In this document: one piece after another, positions 1-6,683 of the stretch
How the letters are laid out: each line of letters opens with the position of its first letter
How positions within the stretch are numbered: the first letter of the stretch is position 1
DNA from: an uncultured Alphaproteobacteria bacterium
Lineage (GTDB): Bacteria; Pseudomonadota; Alphaproteobacteria; Rs-D84
Assembly (NCBI GenBank): GCA_946625925.1
Contig: CAMOTP010000016.1
Coordinates: 1 to 17,261 of the forward strand
Reading direction: 5' to 3'
DNA length: 17,261 nucleotides
Made by a program: the position numbers and the translations under genes
Notes under the pieces: model-generated
Seen by the model: only the letters and a program-made list of their open reading frames with translations
What the model was told of the DNA's origin: nothing
Databases searched by the model: none

Positions 1-453
1 CACAGATTTTTCTGTTTCTACATTTGATTCAGATTTTTGTTCAACCTGCGATTTCACATCATCATCAACATCTTCGACAACATCCGGAATAACAATTCTG
101 GAACGGCCAGAAGTGCGTCCAGCCGCACGTTTCATACATTTAGAACGATAATCCGTTTTCAAATTTGTTAAACGCACCACATCGACATCATCTAATTCTT
201 CTGCTGCACTTAATCTATCCATTTCTTTTTTTATATCATTACAATTCATACGCTTTGCAACAGTACGCGTTTCAACGACTTCTTCTTCAACAAATTCCTC
301 TTCATCATTGTCATCGCTATCATCCTCGTAATCTTCATAATCTTCGTAATCTGTATCTTCATATTCTTCATCATAATCACCGGCATTTGCCACAGCAATA
401 GAAACCATTGGAATCAATGCACACAAAGCCATTGCTAATATTTTTTTCTGCAT
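1..453 (-). CDS. Acidic secreted protein, partial (runs off left edge)
   Basis: The frame is open from an ATG at 453 to the window edge, giving 151 codons without a stop; the C-terminus lies outside. Residues 1-24 form a Sec signal peptide (two lysines, hydrophobic core, likely cleavage after VANA). Residues 26-60 are an extremely acidic, tyrosine-dotted stretch built from DYED-like units. Residues 71-106 hold a helical Cys-to-Cys module (C71 NDIKKE ... YRSKC106) that resembles two modules in the gene just upstream (462-1202). A basic patch (110-118) and a second acidic tail follow. The SD AGGTGA sits 5 nt before the ATG and overlaps the upstream stop codon; the intergenic gap is 8 nt, so this is the last visible gene of the minus-strand operon. 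The function is not recognised; a periplasmic or surface protein is inferred from the signal peptide. Confidence 0.75.
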   Translation of the reverse strand, partial: MQKKILAMALCALIPMVSIAVANAGDYDEEYEDTDYEDYEDYEDDSDDNDEEEFVEEEVVETRTVAKRMNCNDIKKEMDRLSAAEELDDVDVVRLTNLKTDYRSKCMKRAAGRTSGRSRIVIPDVVEDVDDDVKSQVEQKSESNVETEKSV

Positions 454-461
454 TTTATCAC

Positions 462-1202
462 CTATTCATTAATAATTTTTTCAACTTGCATAATAAAGTC
501 AATTGCAGGATTTGTCAGCTTTTTAACTTTATTAAATATTTCTTCGGCATCAGCCTGCATCTTCAAGCGTTTATATGTTTCAACAGCTTCCAATGCTTCT
601 CTTTCGTTTAATTTGTCATCACTGATACCACGTGCGATTTCCAATTCTTTACGTGCCAAATCTGTATATTTTTGCACATTTTCCGGGCAACCACGTTCTG
701 CCATAATTGCGTATACTTTTGCACGTTCTATACGTCCATCAGTATTCAAGCCTATTCCATCACCTGGCATTTCATTATTCAATTTTTCTTCAATTTTTTC
801 ACAAGGTCTGGCATCAGAACTAAATTCACCATATCTTTCTGCTTCAAAAACATACCCATCACAAGCAACGTCTAAAATTGCACTTTTATTATCTATTTCA
901 CGAACATATTTTTCACGATTTTCATCACAGCCATATGTTGCTAACTTTTTATAAACATCTAAATCACGTTTTACAGAATCACAATCATTATCGTTATTTT
1001 CTAATCTTCGCAACAATACACCTTCAATAGCCTGACAAGATGTCAAACTTTCATTCTGTTCAACAACTGGACTGGTTGCTTGTTTTTCCTTAACAGCATG
1101 TCCCCAATTTGCAATTCCGACACCAACAAAAGCACCACATACAAATAAAACACCAAAAACTAACCAAATTTTTGTTCTTGAAAACTTTACTTTTTCCGCC
1201 AT
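462..1202 (-). CDS. Membrane-anchored periplasmic protein with duplicated cysteine module, unknown function
   Basis: This gene codes for 246 aa. I chose the ATG at 1202 because AAGGAG lies 4 nt before it; an in-frame ATG at 1220 has no SD. Residues 11-31 form one hydrophobic helix after a short basic N-terminus, so the rest should be periplasmic. The periplasmic part is charged, helical and contains six cysteines (56, 74, 92, 114, 134, 172). Two segments resemble each other: residues 56-99 and 134-179 both start C-x2-IE and end with the pattern V-Y-x3-A-x2-G-C-x-E-N-x2-K-Y. A third, weaker copy is in the next gene downstream (1-453). The gene lies 23 nt after lolD and 8 nt before the acidic secreted protein, so it is in the same operon. 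I do not recognise a family. Paired cysteines suggest disulfides in an oxidising compartment (inference). Confidence 0.8.
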   Translation of the reverse strand: MAEKVKFSRTKIWLVFGVLFVCGAFVGVGIANWGHAVKEKQATSPVVEQNESLTSCQAIEGVLLRRLENNDNDCDSVKRDLDVYKKLATYGCDENREKYVREIDNKSAILDVACDGYVFEAERYGEFSSDARPCEKIEEKLNNEMPGDGIGLNTDGRIERAKVYAIMAERGCPENVQKYTDLARKELEIARGISDDKLNEREALEAVETYKRLKMQADAEEIFNKVKKLTNPAIDFIMQVEKIINE

Positions 1203-1225
1203 TTCTCTCTCCTTTATCATGATTA

Positions 1226-1942
1226 TTATAACTTATTTACCACACCATTTACAATGGTAATTTTCCTAGTTGCCCTATCAGCCAAATTCATATCATGCGT
1301 CACAAATAACATAGCCATTTTATTTTTACGCACAATATCCAACAATAAATCAAACACTGCAGCTGCATGTGCTGGGTCTAAACTTCCTGTTGGTTCATCT
1401 GCCAAAATAATATCCGGTTCGTTTGCCAACGCACGTGCCACAGCCGTTCTTTGTTGTTCCCCCCCAGACATCTCTCCTGGCAAATGTCCTGCTCTGTGTT
1501 GAACATTAACTGCTTTTAATAATTTCATCGCACGCGAAACAGCAACATCTTCGGACATCCCATTTGCCAACATTGGCATCATAACATTTTCCAACGCGGT
1601 AAAATCAGAAAGCAAATTATGTCGTTGATAAACAAAACCGATTTTTTTACGACGGATAATCGTACGTTCTTCTTCGGTCATTTGATGAACAGGCGCACCA
1701 CCTATTAAAATACTCCCAGATGTCGGCTTGTCTAATAATCCAACACATTGTAATAATGTCGATTTACCAGACCCAGATTGTCCAACCAAAGCAACAATTT
1801 CCCCCGCTGCCAAATCAAAACCACCACCCGTCAAAACATGCAACGGTTGACCGCCTTCCATAAAAATCTTTTTAATATCACGCACAGACATAACAATATC
1901 AGATTTAGAAACACGTGATAAAGAATTCAAAATTCCAGCCAT
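1226..1942 (-). CDS. lolD: LolD, ATP-binding subunit of the lipoprotein-releasing ABC transporter
   Basis: LolD hydrolyses ATP on the cytoplasmic face of the inner membrane to power extraction of outer-membrane lipoproteins and their hand-over to LolA. The 238-aa protein has every ABC motif in order: Walker A GQSGSGKST (54-62), Q-loop Q106, signature MSGGEQQR (158-165), Walker B IILADEP (178-184) and the H-loop histidine H216 in VTHD. Length and spacing fit the LolD/MacB-type exporter ATPases. It starts 3 nt after the preceding gene's stop, with an AAGGAA SD inside that gene's end; a second possible start is Met18. The partner permease (2556-3812) is in the same operon but separated from lolD by an unknown gene. 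The pairing with a LolC/E-type permease makes LolD far more likely than MacB or FtsE. Confidence 0.93.
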   Translation of the reverse strand: MAGILNSLSRVSKSDIVMSVRDIKKIFMEGGQPLHVLTGGGFDLAAGEIVALVGQSGSGKSTLLQCVGLLDKPTSGSILIGGAPVHQMTEEERTIIRRKKIGFVYQRHNLLSDFTALENVMMPMLANGMSEDVAVSRAMKLLKAVNVQHRAGHLPGEMSGGEQQRTAVARALANEPDIILADEPTGSLDPAHAAAVFDLLLDIVRKNKMAMLFVTHDMNLADRATRKITIVNGVVNKL

Positions 1943-1945
1943 AAT

Positions 1946-2563
1946 TTATTTTCCTTTTTCTAAAGCCTTAATCAAACATTCTGCTGTTTCCGGTGCCAAA
2001 ACATACGTTATACGCACCCCTAAATTTTTCAATTTTTCATCCAATTTGTGTTCAACATCAAAATCACGCAATCCTTTTTCTTCACAAAAATATCTTATTT
2101 CATCAGGCGCAAACCCAAACAAAGCCCCCTCAACAAAAGCTATATCATAAAAACTATCTCTTGGGTTTATTTTTGCCAATTCTGGATTCAATTGTTTAAT
2201 TTCATTTGCATATTTTTTTATATTTTTATTGATTCCGTTTTTTTTCATTGATAACACATACGAAAAGATTTTAATTTTTTGTTTCATTGTTAAATTTTTA
2301 TCACGCATAATTTTCATATCTGAAAACCATTTAACAAAATAAAATTCTAACAACAAAGTATCCATAAATTCTTGCGCTGACATATCATTTGGCAATTTAT
2401 ATTTCCAAAATAATTTCTTATCAAATTTAATTCCGCGGTGCCCCAAATCATTTTCTAAATTTTTTGCAGACGAATCCCATTTTATACCACCATATGGCGA
2501 AACACCTGCCGCAGATACCATATTCAGCATATACTCACGCAAATTTGTATCTATTTTATTCAT
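1946..2563 (-). CDS. Unknown soluble protein encoded between the Lol permease and LolD
   Basis: This gene codes for 205 aa. There is no signal peptide or membrane helix; the protein is lysine-rich and predicted mostly helical, with an aromatic central part (around residues 70-85, LLLEFYFVKWF). I do not recognise a family. Its ATG lies inside the last codons of the permease gene (shared ATGAATAA, 8-nt overlap), and its stop is 3 nt before lolD, so translational coupling with both Lol subunits is likely. A cytoplasmic accessory factor for lipoprotein release is a possible inference from position only. Confidence 0.8.
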   Translation of the reverse strand: MNKIDTNLREYMLNMVSAAGVSPYGGIKWDSSAKNLENDLGHRGIKFDKKLFWKYKLPNDMSAQEFMDTLLLEFYFVKWFSDMKIMRDKNLTMKQKIKIFSYVLSMKKNGINKNIKKYANEIKQLNPELAKINPRDSFYDIAFVEGALFGFAPDEIRYFCEEKGLRDFDVEHKLDEKLKNLGVRITYVLAPETAECLIKALEKGK

Positions 2564-3812
2564 TTCTCAACACCTCGACAGGGTCTGTATTTGCCGCTTT
2601 CCACGCAGGATATAACGTTGCCAGAAATGCCAACGCAATTGCAATTACCGCAATTCCAAAAACAGTCCAAAATTCCACACGCGATGGTAATTCAGACAAA
2701 TAATATAATTCCGAAGGGAACAAATCACGACCTGTCATCCATTGGAAAAATTTACGAATTGGTTCTATATAAATTGCAATAACAGTTCCTAATACCGTTC
2801 CAACCACAGCACCAATAACACCTATCGTTGTCCCAGACAAAACAAATATACGCATCATAGATTTACGTGACACACCAAACGTACGCAAAACCGCAATATC
2901 TTTTGATTTATCTTTAACTAACATAACCAACGAAGACACAATATTAAATACGGCCACAATTATAATCAGCATCAAAATCAAAAACATAACATTTGATTCA
3001 ACTTGTAATGCACCAACAAATCCCCTATTTAAATCACGCCAATCACGTACAATAAATCCATCAGGTAACAACCGCATCAAAGATTCACGAACCTTGGTTG
3101 TATTTTCTGCATCTTTCAAAAACAAATCTATATGTGTAACTGCTTTACCAATATTTAAATATTTTTGTGCAGTTTCCAAAGGCATAAATATATACCCTGA
3201 ATCATATTCATACATACCCATAAAAAACGAAGTTTTAACAGGATATGCCATAATACGTGGCATCGAACCAAATGGTGTTGGTGTACTTGAATTTGCAGAA
3301 ACCAACGAAATATCATCACCAATTGTCACATTCAAATTACGTGCCAAACTTGCACCAACAACCAATTCGCCATCTTTTACTTCACTCAAAGCCTTGCCAT
3401 AAAATCTTGCACCATCCGCAGTCTTGGAAATTAAATTTTTCATATCAATTCCACGAATCATCGCACCAGAATTACGCCCCTTGGCCGTTGCCATAACTTG
3501 TCCTTCGGCAATAGGAACAACCGATGTTGCGTTTGCCATAACAACTTTATTTTGCTTTATCTTATCAATCAAATAATTGTAATCAGAAATAGCACCATCT
3601 TGATGATAAACAACAATATGTCCGTTCATACCAATAATGCGTCCTAATAAAACATCATGAAACCCACCCATCACAGACATAACAACAATAAGCGTTGCAA
3701 CACCCAATGTAATTCCAATCAAAGACACCCAAGATACAACCGAACCAAAACCACGTTTTTTGGCACGCAAATATCTAAACGCAACCTTTTTTTCCAGTTT
3801 TGAAAACAACAT
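2556..3812 (-). CDS. lolC: Lipoprotein-releasing ABC transporter permease, LolC/LolE family (LolF-type)
   Basis: This is the integral membrane subunit that takes mature lipoproteins from the inner membrane and passes them to the periplasmic carrier LolA. The 418-aa protein has the family architecture: a cytosolic N-terminal segment with FRYLRAKKRGF (12-22), a first membrane helix at about 25-48, a large periplasmic domain to about residue 270, then three membrane helices at about 277-300, 325-355 and 380-405, ending in the typical YPAWKAA...DPVEVLRNE tail. Only one LolC/E homologue is present here. Alphaproteobacteria generally carry a single LolF that would form a homodimer with two LolD, which fits (LolC and LolE elsewhere in the genome cannot be excluded). 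The SD AAGGAA lies 7 nt before the ATG; the upstream gene ends 11 nt earlier. Confidence 0.92.
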   Translation of the reverse strand: MLFSKLEKKVAFRYLRAKKRGFGSVVSWVSLIGITLGVATLIVVMSVMGGFHDVLLGRIIGMNGHIVVYHQDGAISDYNYLIDKIKQNKVVMANATSVVPIAEGQVMATAKGRNSGAMIRGIDMKNLISKTADGARFYGKALSEVKDGELVVGASLARNLNVTIGDDISLVSANSSTPTPFGSMPRIMAYPVKTSFFMGMYEYDSGYIFMPLETAQKYLNIGKAVTHIDLFLKDAENTTKVRESLMRLLPDGFIVRDWRDLNRGFVGALQVESNVMFLILMLIIIVAVFNIVSSLVMLVKDKSKDIAVLRTFGVSRKSMMRIFVLSGTTIGVIGAVVGTVLGTVIAIYIEPIRKFFQWMTGRDLFPSELYYLSELPSRVEFWTVFGIAVIAIALAFLATLYPAWKAANTDPVEVLRNE

Positions 3813-3823
3813 TTACAAATTCC

Positions 3824-5131
3824 TTAATTATTCAAAAATTCTCGCAATTCATCCCCAACCAATGGTTTTGCTTCTTGTTTTGCATCAACAATAGACACCA
3901 ATCTTGGCGACATAAACACAACCAATTCTGCAAAAGGACTGATTAATGTTTCAGGCGTCGTCACAAAAGAATGTGTCGGAATACCAATAATCACATAATT
4001 ATCACCGATACTGGACGGTATATTAAATGATGTCAGTTCACCATTACTTGTTGTTAAAACAATTTTAGCATCTATCTTTTGATAACCACCAAAATCACCA
4101 TATTTACCAGTTGCCCCAACAACTAAATCTGTTTCTAATCTATCTTCTTTACTGCACTGACCAATATCAAATCTGGATTGCCATCCATTAGGAATTGAAA
4201 ATGTTCCTTGTGAAATCAACACAACATTAGATTGTTGTGACAAAAATTCTTGCAACGTTTTTGTATTAATTTCTGGTCCAACAACCAACGCACGACCAAC
4301 AACACCTGGCACAGACATCTTTATATTATTTTTACCAAACGCAGGCAATAAATTCATCCATATAATTGGATTATTTGTTTTGGGATATACACGATAAACA
4401 TCCATATCCCACGCCAGCATATATTTTTTAGAACTCATATCTGCAATAATTCTGGAAACCTCGCGTTCTGTCTGATTATCACCTTCAAATACAACTGTCT
4501 TATCTTGCCAATTAACCAACAAATTACGCATATCTGCACCATGCATAGCATCCAACAAAGCCATAATAATTGCTTCATCTTTTGGCATTTTTATCATCCA
4601 CTTTGCACGATGTCTTAAATGTATTTCTGCTGTTTCTGCATCATAAGAATAATATGCACGTCCCATCTTGGAAATCAAATCAACAGTATCAGCCAACGTT
4701 CCGGATGCAACCTCGCCCGATATTCTTTCAACCAATTGTTCATCTGTCACCACAGAAATATCCGTACCATCCAACAACTTATTCAATGCCCCTGCGACAG
4801 TCACATCTTTAAACTTATATTGTTCAACCGCCAATTCTGGCAACGCATCACCAACACCTAAACGAACCATTTCAATCTTTTCTTCGGGAACCACAGACAC
4901 CACAGATTGATTATTCCAATTAACTGTACAACGCATTGGTAATTCGACAGAAAAACGTTGTGCTGTATCTGTCGTCAAAGCCGCTTTTTTTGGAAAAATC
5001 GGTACAGATTTTTCATCAACAACGACATTCTCTACCACTTGGACTGTGTCATATTGTGGAAACCTGTCGTTTGTTGTTTGACAACCAACAAACAAAGCAG
5101 TAATCACAGCCAATAATAAAATTTTTTTCAT
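3824..5131 (-). CDS. Secretin-like outer-membrane lipoprotein (PilN/type IVb pilus-type), short
   Basis: This gene codes for 435 aa. The lipobox FVGC with Cys17 follows a basic, hydrophobic signal peptide; position +2 is Gln, so the lipoprotein should be sorted to the outer membrane. Residues 105-172 resemble an STN/N0 secretin domain (KDVTVAGALNKLL ... YSYDAETAEIHL). Residues 203-250 resemble an N1-type ring domain ending in MDVYRVYP. The C-terminal part (355-412) ends with LVVFMSPRLV, like the last strands of secretin channels. The order matches secretin lipoproteins of type IVb pili and some type II systems, but it is shorter than the 500-600 aa usual there, so a channel is plausible but unproven. 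The SD GGAG lies 6 nt before the ATG. It is the gene directly before the Lol permease, which would sort this very class of protein. No other pilus or secretion genes are visible. Confidence 0.65.
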   Translation of the reverse strand: MKKILLLAVITALFVGCQTTNDRFPQYDTVQVVENVVVDEKSVPIFPKKAALTTDTAQRFSVELPMRCTVNWNNQSVVSVVPEEKIEMVRLGVGDALPELAVEQYKFKDVTVAGALNKLLDGTDISVVTDEQLVERISGEVASGTLADTVDLISKMGRAYYSYDAETAEIHLRHRAKWMIKMPKDEAIIMALLDAMHGADMRNLLVNWQDKTVVFEGDNQTEREVSRIIADMSSKKYMLAWDMDVYRVYPKTNNPIIWMNLLPAFGKNNIKMSVPGVVGRALVVGPEINTKTLQEFLSQQSNVVLISQGTFSIPNGWQSRFDIGQCSKEDRLETDLVVGATGKYGDFGGYQKIDAKIVLTTSNGELTSFNIPSSIGDNYVIIGIPTHSFVTTPETLISPFAELVVFMSPRLVSIVDAKQEAKPLVGDELREFLNN

Positions 5132-5155
5132 ATTTTTCTCCGTTTTTATTCCGTC

Positions 5156-5479
5156 CTACTGAATATTCATTTTTTGTTCAAATTCTTCCAGTGTCATTTC
5201 ATAAATTGGCTTTTCTGTTGGGGTCACCATATCTTTGACACCTTCAAATTTTTGTTGAAAAATTTTAATAACGCGAACAACATCTTCTGGGACATTACCT
5301 GCCTCGGTTAATCGACGACCATACTCAACTATATATTCCAATGTATCAGCGATAAAAAAACGTCCCACATAATTTTCCATTTTAATACCGCCTTTTTCAA
5401 TACAAATAGCCGACATAACCGTAAGCATTTGATTGTAAAAATTGGCCAATTTAATAAAATTTTGAACAGTTATTGCCAT
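5156..5479 (-). CDS. Small protein of unknown function, first gene of the Lol operon
   Basis: This gene codes for 107 aa, probably a helical soluble protein. The strong SD GAGGAAGGGAT ends about 6 nt before the ATG at 5479, which supports this start; Met34 is an alternative start with a poorer SD. A mildly hydrophobic N-terminal helix (residues 8-27) is followed by a charged region (35-85) and an acidic tail. There is no lipobox and no recognised family. It is separated from the secretin-like gene by 24 nt and has its own predicted promoter, so it heads the seven-gene minus-strand operon. Confidence 0.75.
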   Translation of the reverse strand: MAITVQNFIKLANFYNQMLTVMSAICIEKGGIKMENYVGRFFIADTLEYIVEYGRRLTEAGNVPEDVVRVIKIFQQKFEGVKDMVTPTEKPIYEMTLEEFEQKMNIQ

Positions 5480-5504
5480 CAGTTATCCCTTCCTCTTTTT
5501 TCAC

Positions 5505-5534
5505 ATTATAAAAACTATTGCCACCCGAACGCAA
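5505..5534 (-). promoter_or_regulatory. Sigma70-type promoter of the minus-strand Lol operon
   Basis: On the minus strand, TTGCGT (5534-5529) is followed after 18 nt by a perfect TATAAT (5510-5505). The predicted start of transcription is near 5498, giving a leader of about 19 nt that carries the SD of the first gene. The -35 box overlaps the core of the opposing plus-strand promoter. Confidence 0.55.
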
Positions 5535-5546
5535 ATAAATTATAAT
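5518..5546 (+). promoter_or_regulatory. Sigma70-type promoter giving a leaderless mRNA for the small lipoprotein gene
   Basis: TTGCCA (5518-5523), a 17-nt spacer and a perfect TATAAT (5541-5546) form a near-consensus promoter. The predicted +1 is 5553 or 5554, which is the A of the ATG or the base before it. No SD exists upstream of the ATG. The transcript is therefore expected to be leaderless. Confidence 0.65.
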
Positions 5547-5553
5547 ATAAAAT

Positions 5554-5934
5554 ATGAAAATAAAACAAATTGCATTATTACTTGCTTTAACGGCATGTGC
5601 ATCCGCCAATCGCGGCAGTATTGATGACGCGACCGTATTGAACTGGGAAAACGAGGCCGTAACCACCGAACAATTTGTTCGTGACCACAAATCATGCCTG
5701 GGAATCAAGGCACACGATTACACACCAAAATCACGTGTTGCCAGGTTGTTGGCCCCAAATCAAAATGACCAAATGCCAAATTGGGACGGAATTTGGGTCA
5801 CTTTTCAATCAAACGAATACCGTGACATTGGTCAACGCGCATTAATGTCCGTTCCACGAAACAAATCATCCAAAACAATCGGTGCCTATCGCCGTTGTAT
5901 GCTTCGTCGTGGTTATTTATTACGCGCAATGTAA
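5554..5934 (+). CDS. Small lipoprotein of unknown function
   Basis: This gene codes for 126 aa. The N-terminus is a lipoprotein signal peptide with lipobox LTAC and Cys15; +2 is Ala, so no inner-membrane retention signal. The mature part has a conserved-looking C-terminus (YRRCMLRRGY, near 113-122), the C-M-x-x-R-G-Y pattern seen in many small proteobacterial lipoproteins. It diverges from the Lol operon and lies just upstream of ftsQ. There is no SD, and a strong promoter ends right at the ATG, so translation probably begins on a leaderless message. Function not recognised. Confidence 0.75.
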   Translation: MKIKQIALLLALTACASANRGSIDDATVLNWENEAVTTEQFVRDHKSCLGIKAHDYTPKSRVARLLAPNQNDQMPNWDGIWVTFQSNEYRDIGQRALMSVPRNKSSKTIGAYRRCMLRRGYLLRAM

Positions 5935-5971
5935 AAAATATTTTATCAGGCTTTCTTATTATCAAAAAATA

Positions 5972-5980
5972 TGTTATAAT
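5972..5980 (+). promoter_or_regulatory. Extended -10 promoter at the start of ftsQ
   Basis: TGTTATAAT is a perfect extended -10 element (TGn followed by TATAAT at 5975-5980); the -35 region (about 5952-5957, TTTCTT) is poor, as is usual for this class. The predicted +1 is 5987, one base before the ATG at 5988. This places the start of ftsQ on a leaderless mRNA. Confidence 0.5.
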
Positions 5981-5987
5981 GCCAAGC

Positions 5988-6680
5988 ATGAGGCGCTCTA
6001 TTTGGTTTTGGTTATCTTTTGGTTTTGCCATTATTTTGGCAATATATTTCACTTCGCGTATAATTATGATAGGCATGGGACATGGAACCATGGCAAAACT
6101 ACATAAAACATACATAACTGCCGATGTTGGAAACAAGGATATGACCGCATTATCTGCGGCCGCATCAATGCCTAAAAACACATCTTTTTATTCCATTGAC
6201 TTGGATAATCTAAACGCCAATATTTTATCAGTCCCCGGTGTCAAAGATGCCGCTGTCCGTCGTATGCCAAATGGGAATCTGGCAATACGCGTATCTTTTC
6301 ATCACTTTGTTGCATCATGGACTGATGGCGAAAATTATTTTCCTTTATCTGACGATGGCACAATTGCGAACAAACCATCCACTGAACGTCCAACATCCGC
6401 ACTTTTATTCCGTGGCCCTGTACCACAAAATATGCCTAATAAAATCACAGATATTACAAATGCCGCAAACGATATGTTGCCGTACATAGATTACATAGAA
6501 TGGATTGAAAATCGTCGTTGGAACATACACACAACCAACGGAATAACCATCAAATTACCTGAAAATGATTTTTCATATGCAATATCCAGTTTAACAACAA
6601 TAAACAAAAATCATAATATTTTAGAACGTGCAATCACCGTTATAGATATGCGTGACCCAGCACGCATTTTGGTTAGATAA
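5988..6680 (+). CDS. ftsQ: FtsQ, divisome membrane protein
   Basis: FtsQ is a bitopic inner-membrane protein that recruits FtsB/FtsL and links early and late divisome components. With the ATG at 5988 it has 230 aa (E. coli FtsQ has 276). A short cytoplasmic N-terminus is followed by one membrane helix (about 5-27). Next comes a POTRA-like region with FYSIDLDNLNANILSVPGVKDAAVRRMPNG (about 65-95), the most recognisable part, and then the FtsQ beta domain with YFPLSDDGTI. I chose 5988 because a TATAAT box covers 5975-5980, which would place the ATG at 5979 inside the promoter; 5979 remains possible. The gene is 3 nt before ftsA, the classical dcw order. Confidence 0.85.
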   Translation: MRRSIWFWLSFGFAIILAIYFTSRIIMIGMGHGTMAKLHKTYITADVGNKDMTALSAAASMPKNTSFYSIDLDNLNANILSVPGVKDAAVRRMPNGNLAIRVSFHHFVASWTDGENYFPLSDDGTIANKPSTERPTSALLFRGPVPQNMPNKITDITNAANDMLPYIDYIEWIENRRWNIHTTNGITIKLPENDFSYAISSLTTINKNHNILERAITVIDMRDPARILVR

Positions 6681-6683
6681 AAA

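Noticed and set aside
5451..5708. Minus-strand frame of 85 codons across the divergent promoter
   Set aside because: It overlaps the promoter pair and the lipoprotein gene, and has no signal or family resemblance.
5895..5987. Longer FtsQ starting at 5895 (or 5979)
   Set aside because: The extra frame from 5895 overlaps the end of the lipoprotein gene and encodes no FtsQ-like sequence; 5979 lies inside a perfect extended -10 box.
5798..6181. Minus-strand 127-codon frame opposite the lipoprotein and ftsQ genes
   Set aside because: It is antisense to two supported genes, has no SD, and its composition fits a shadow frame.
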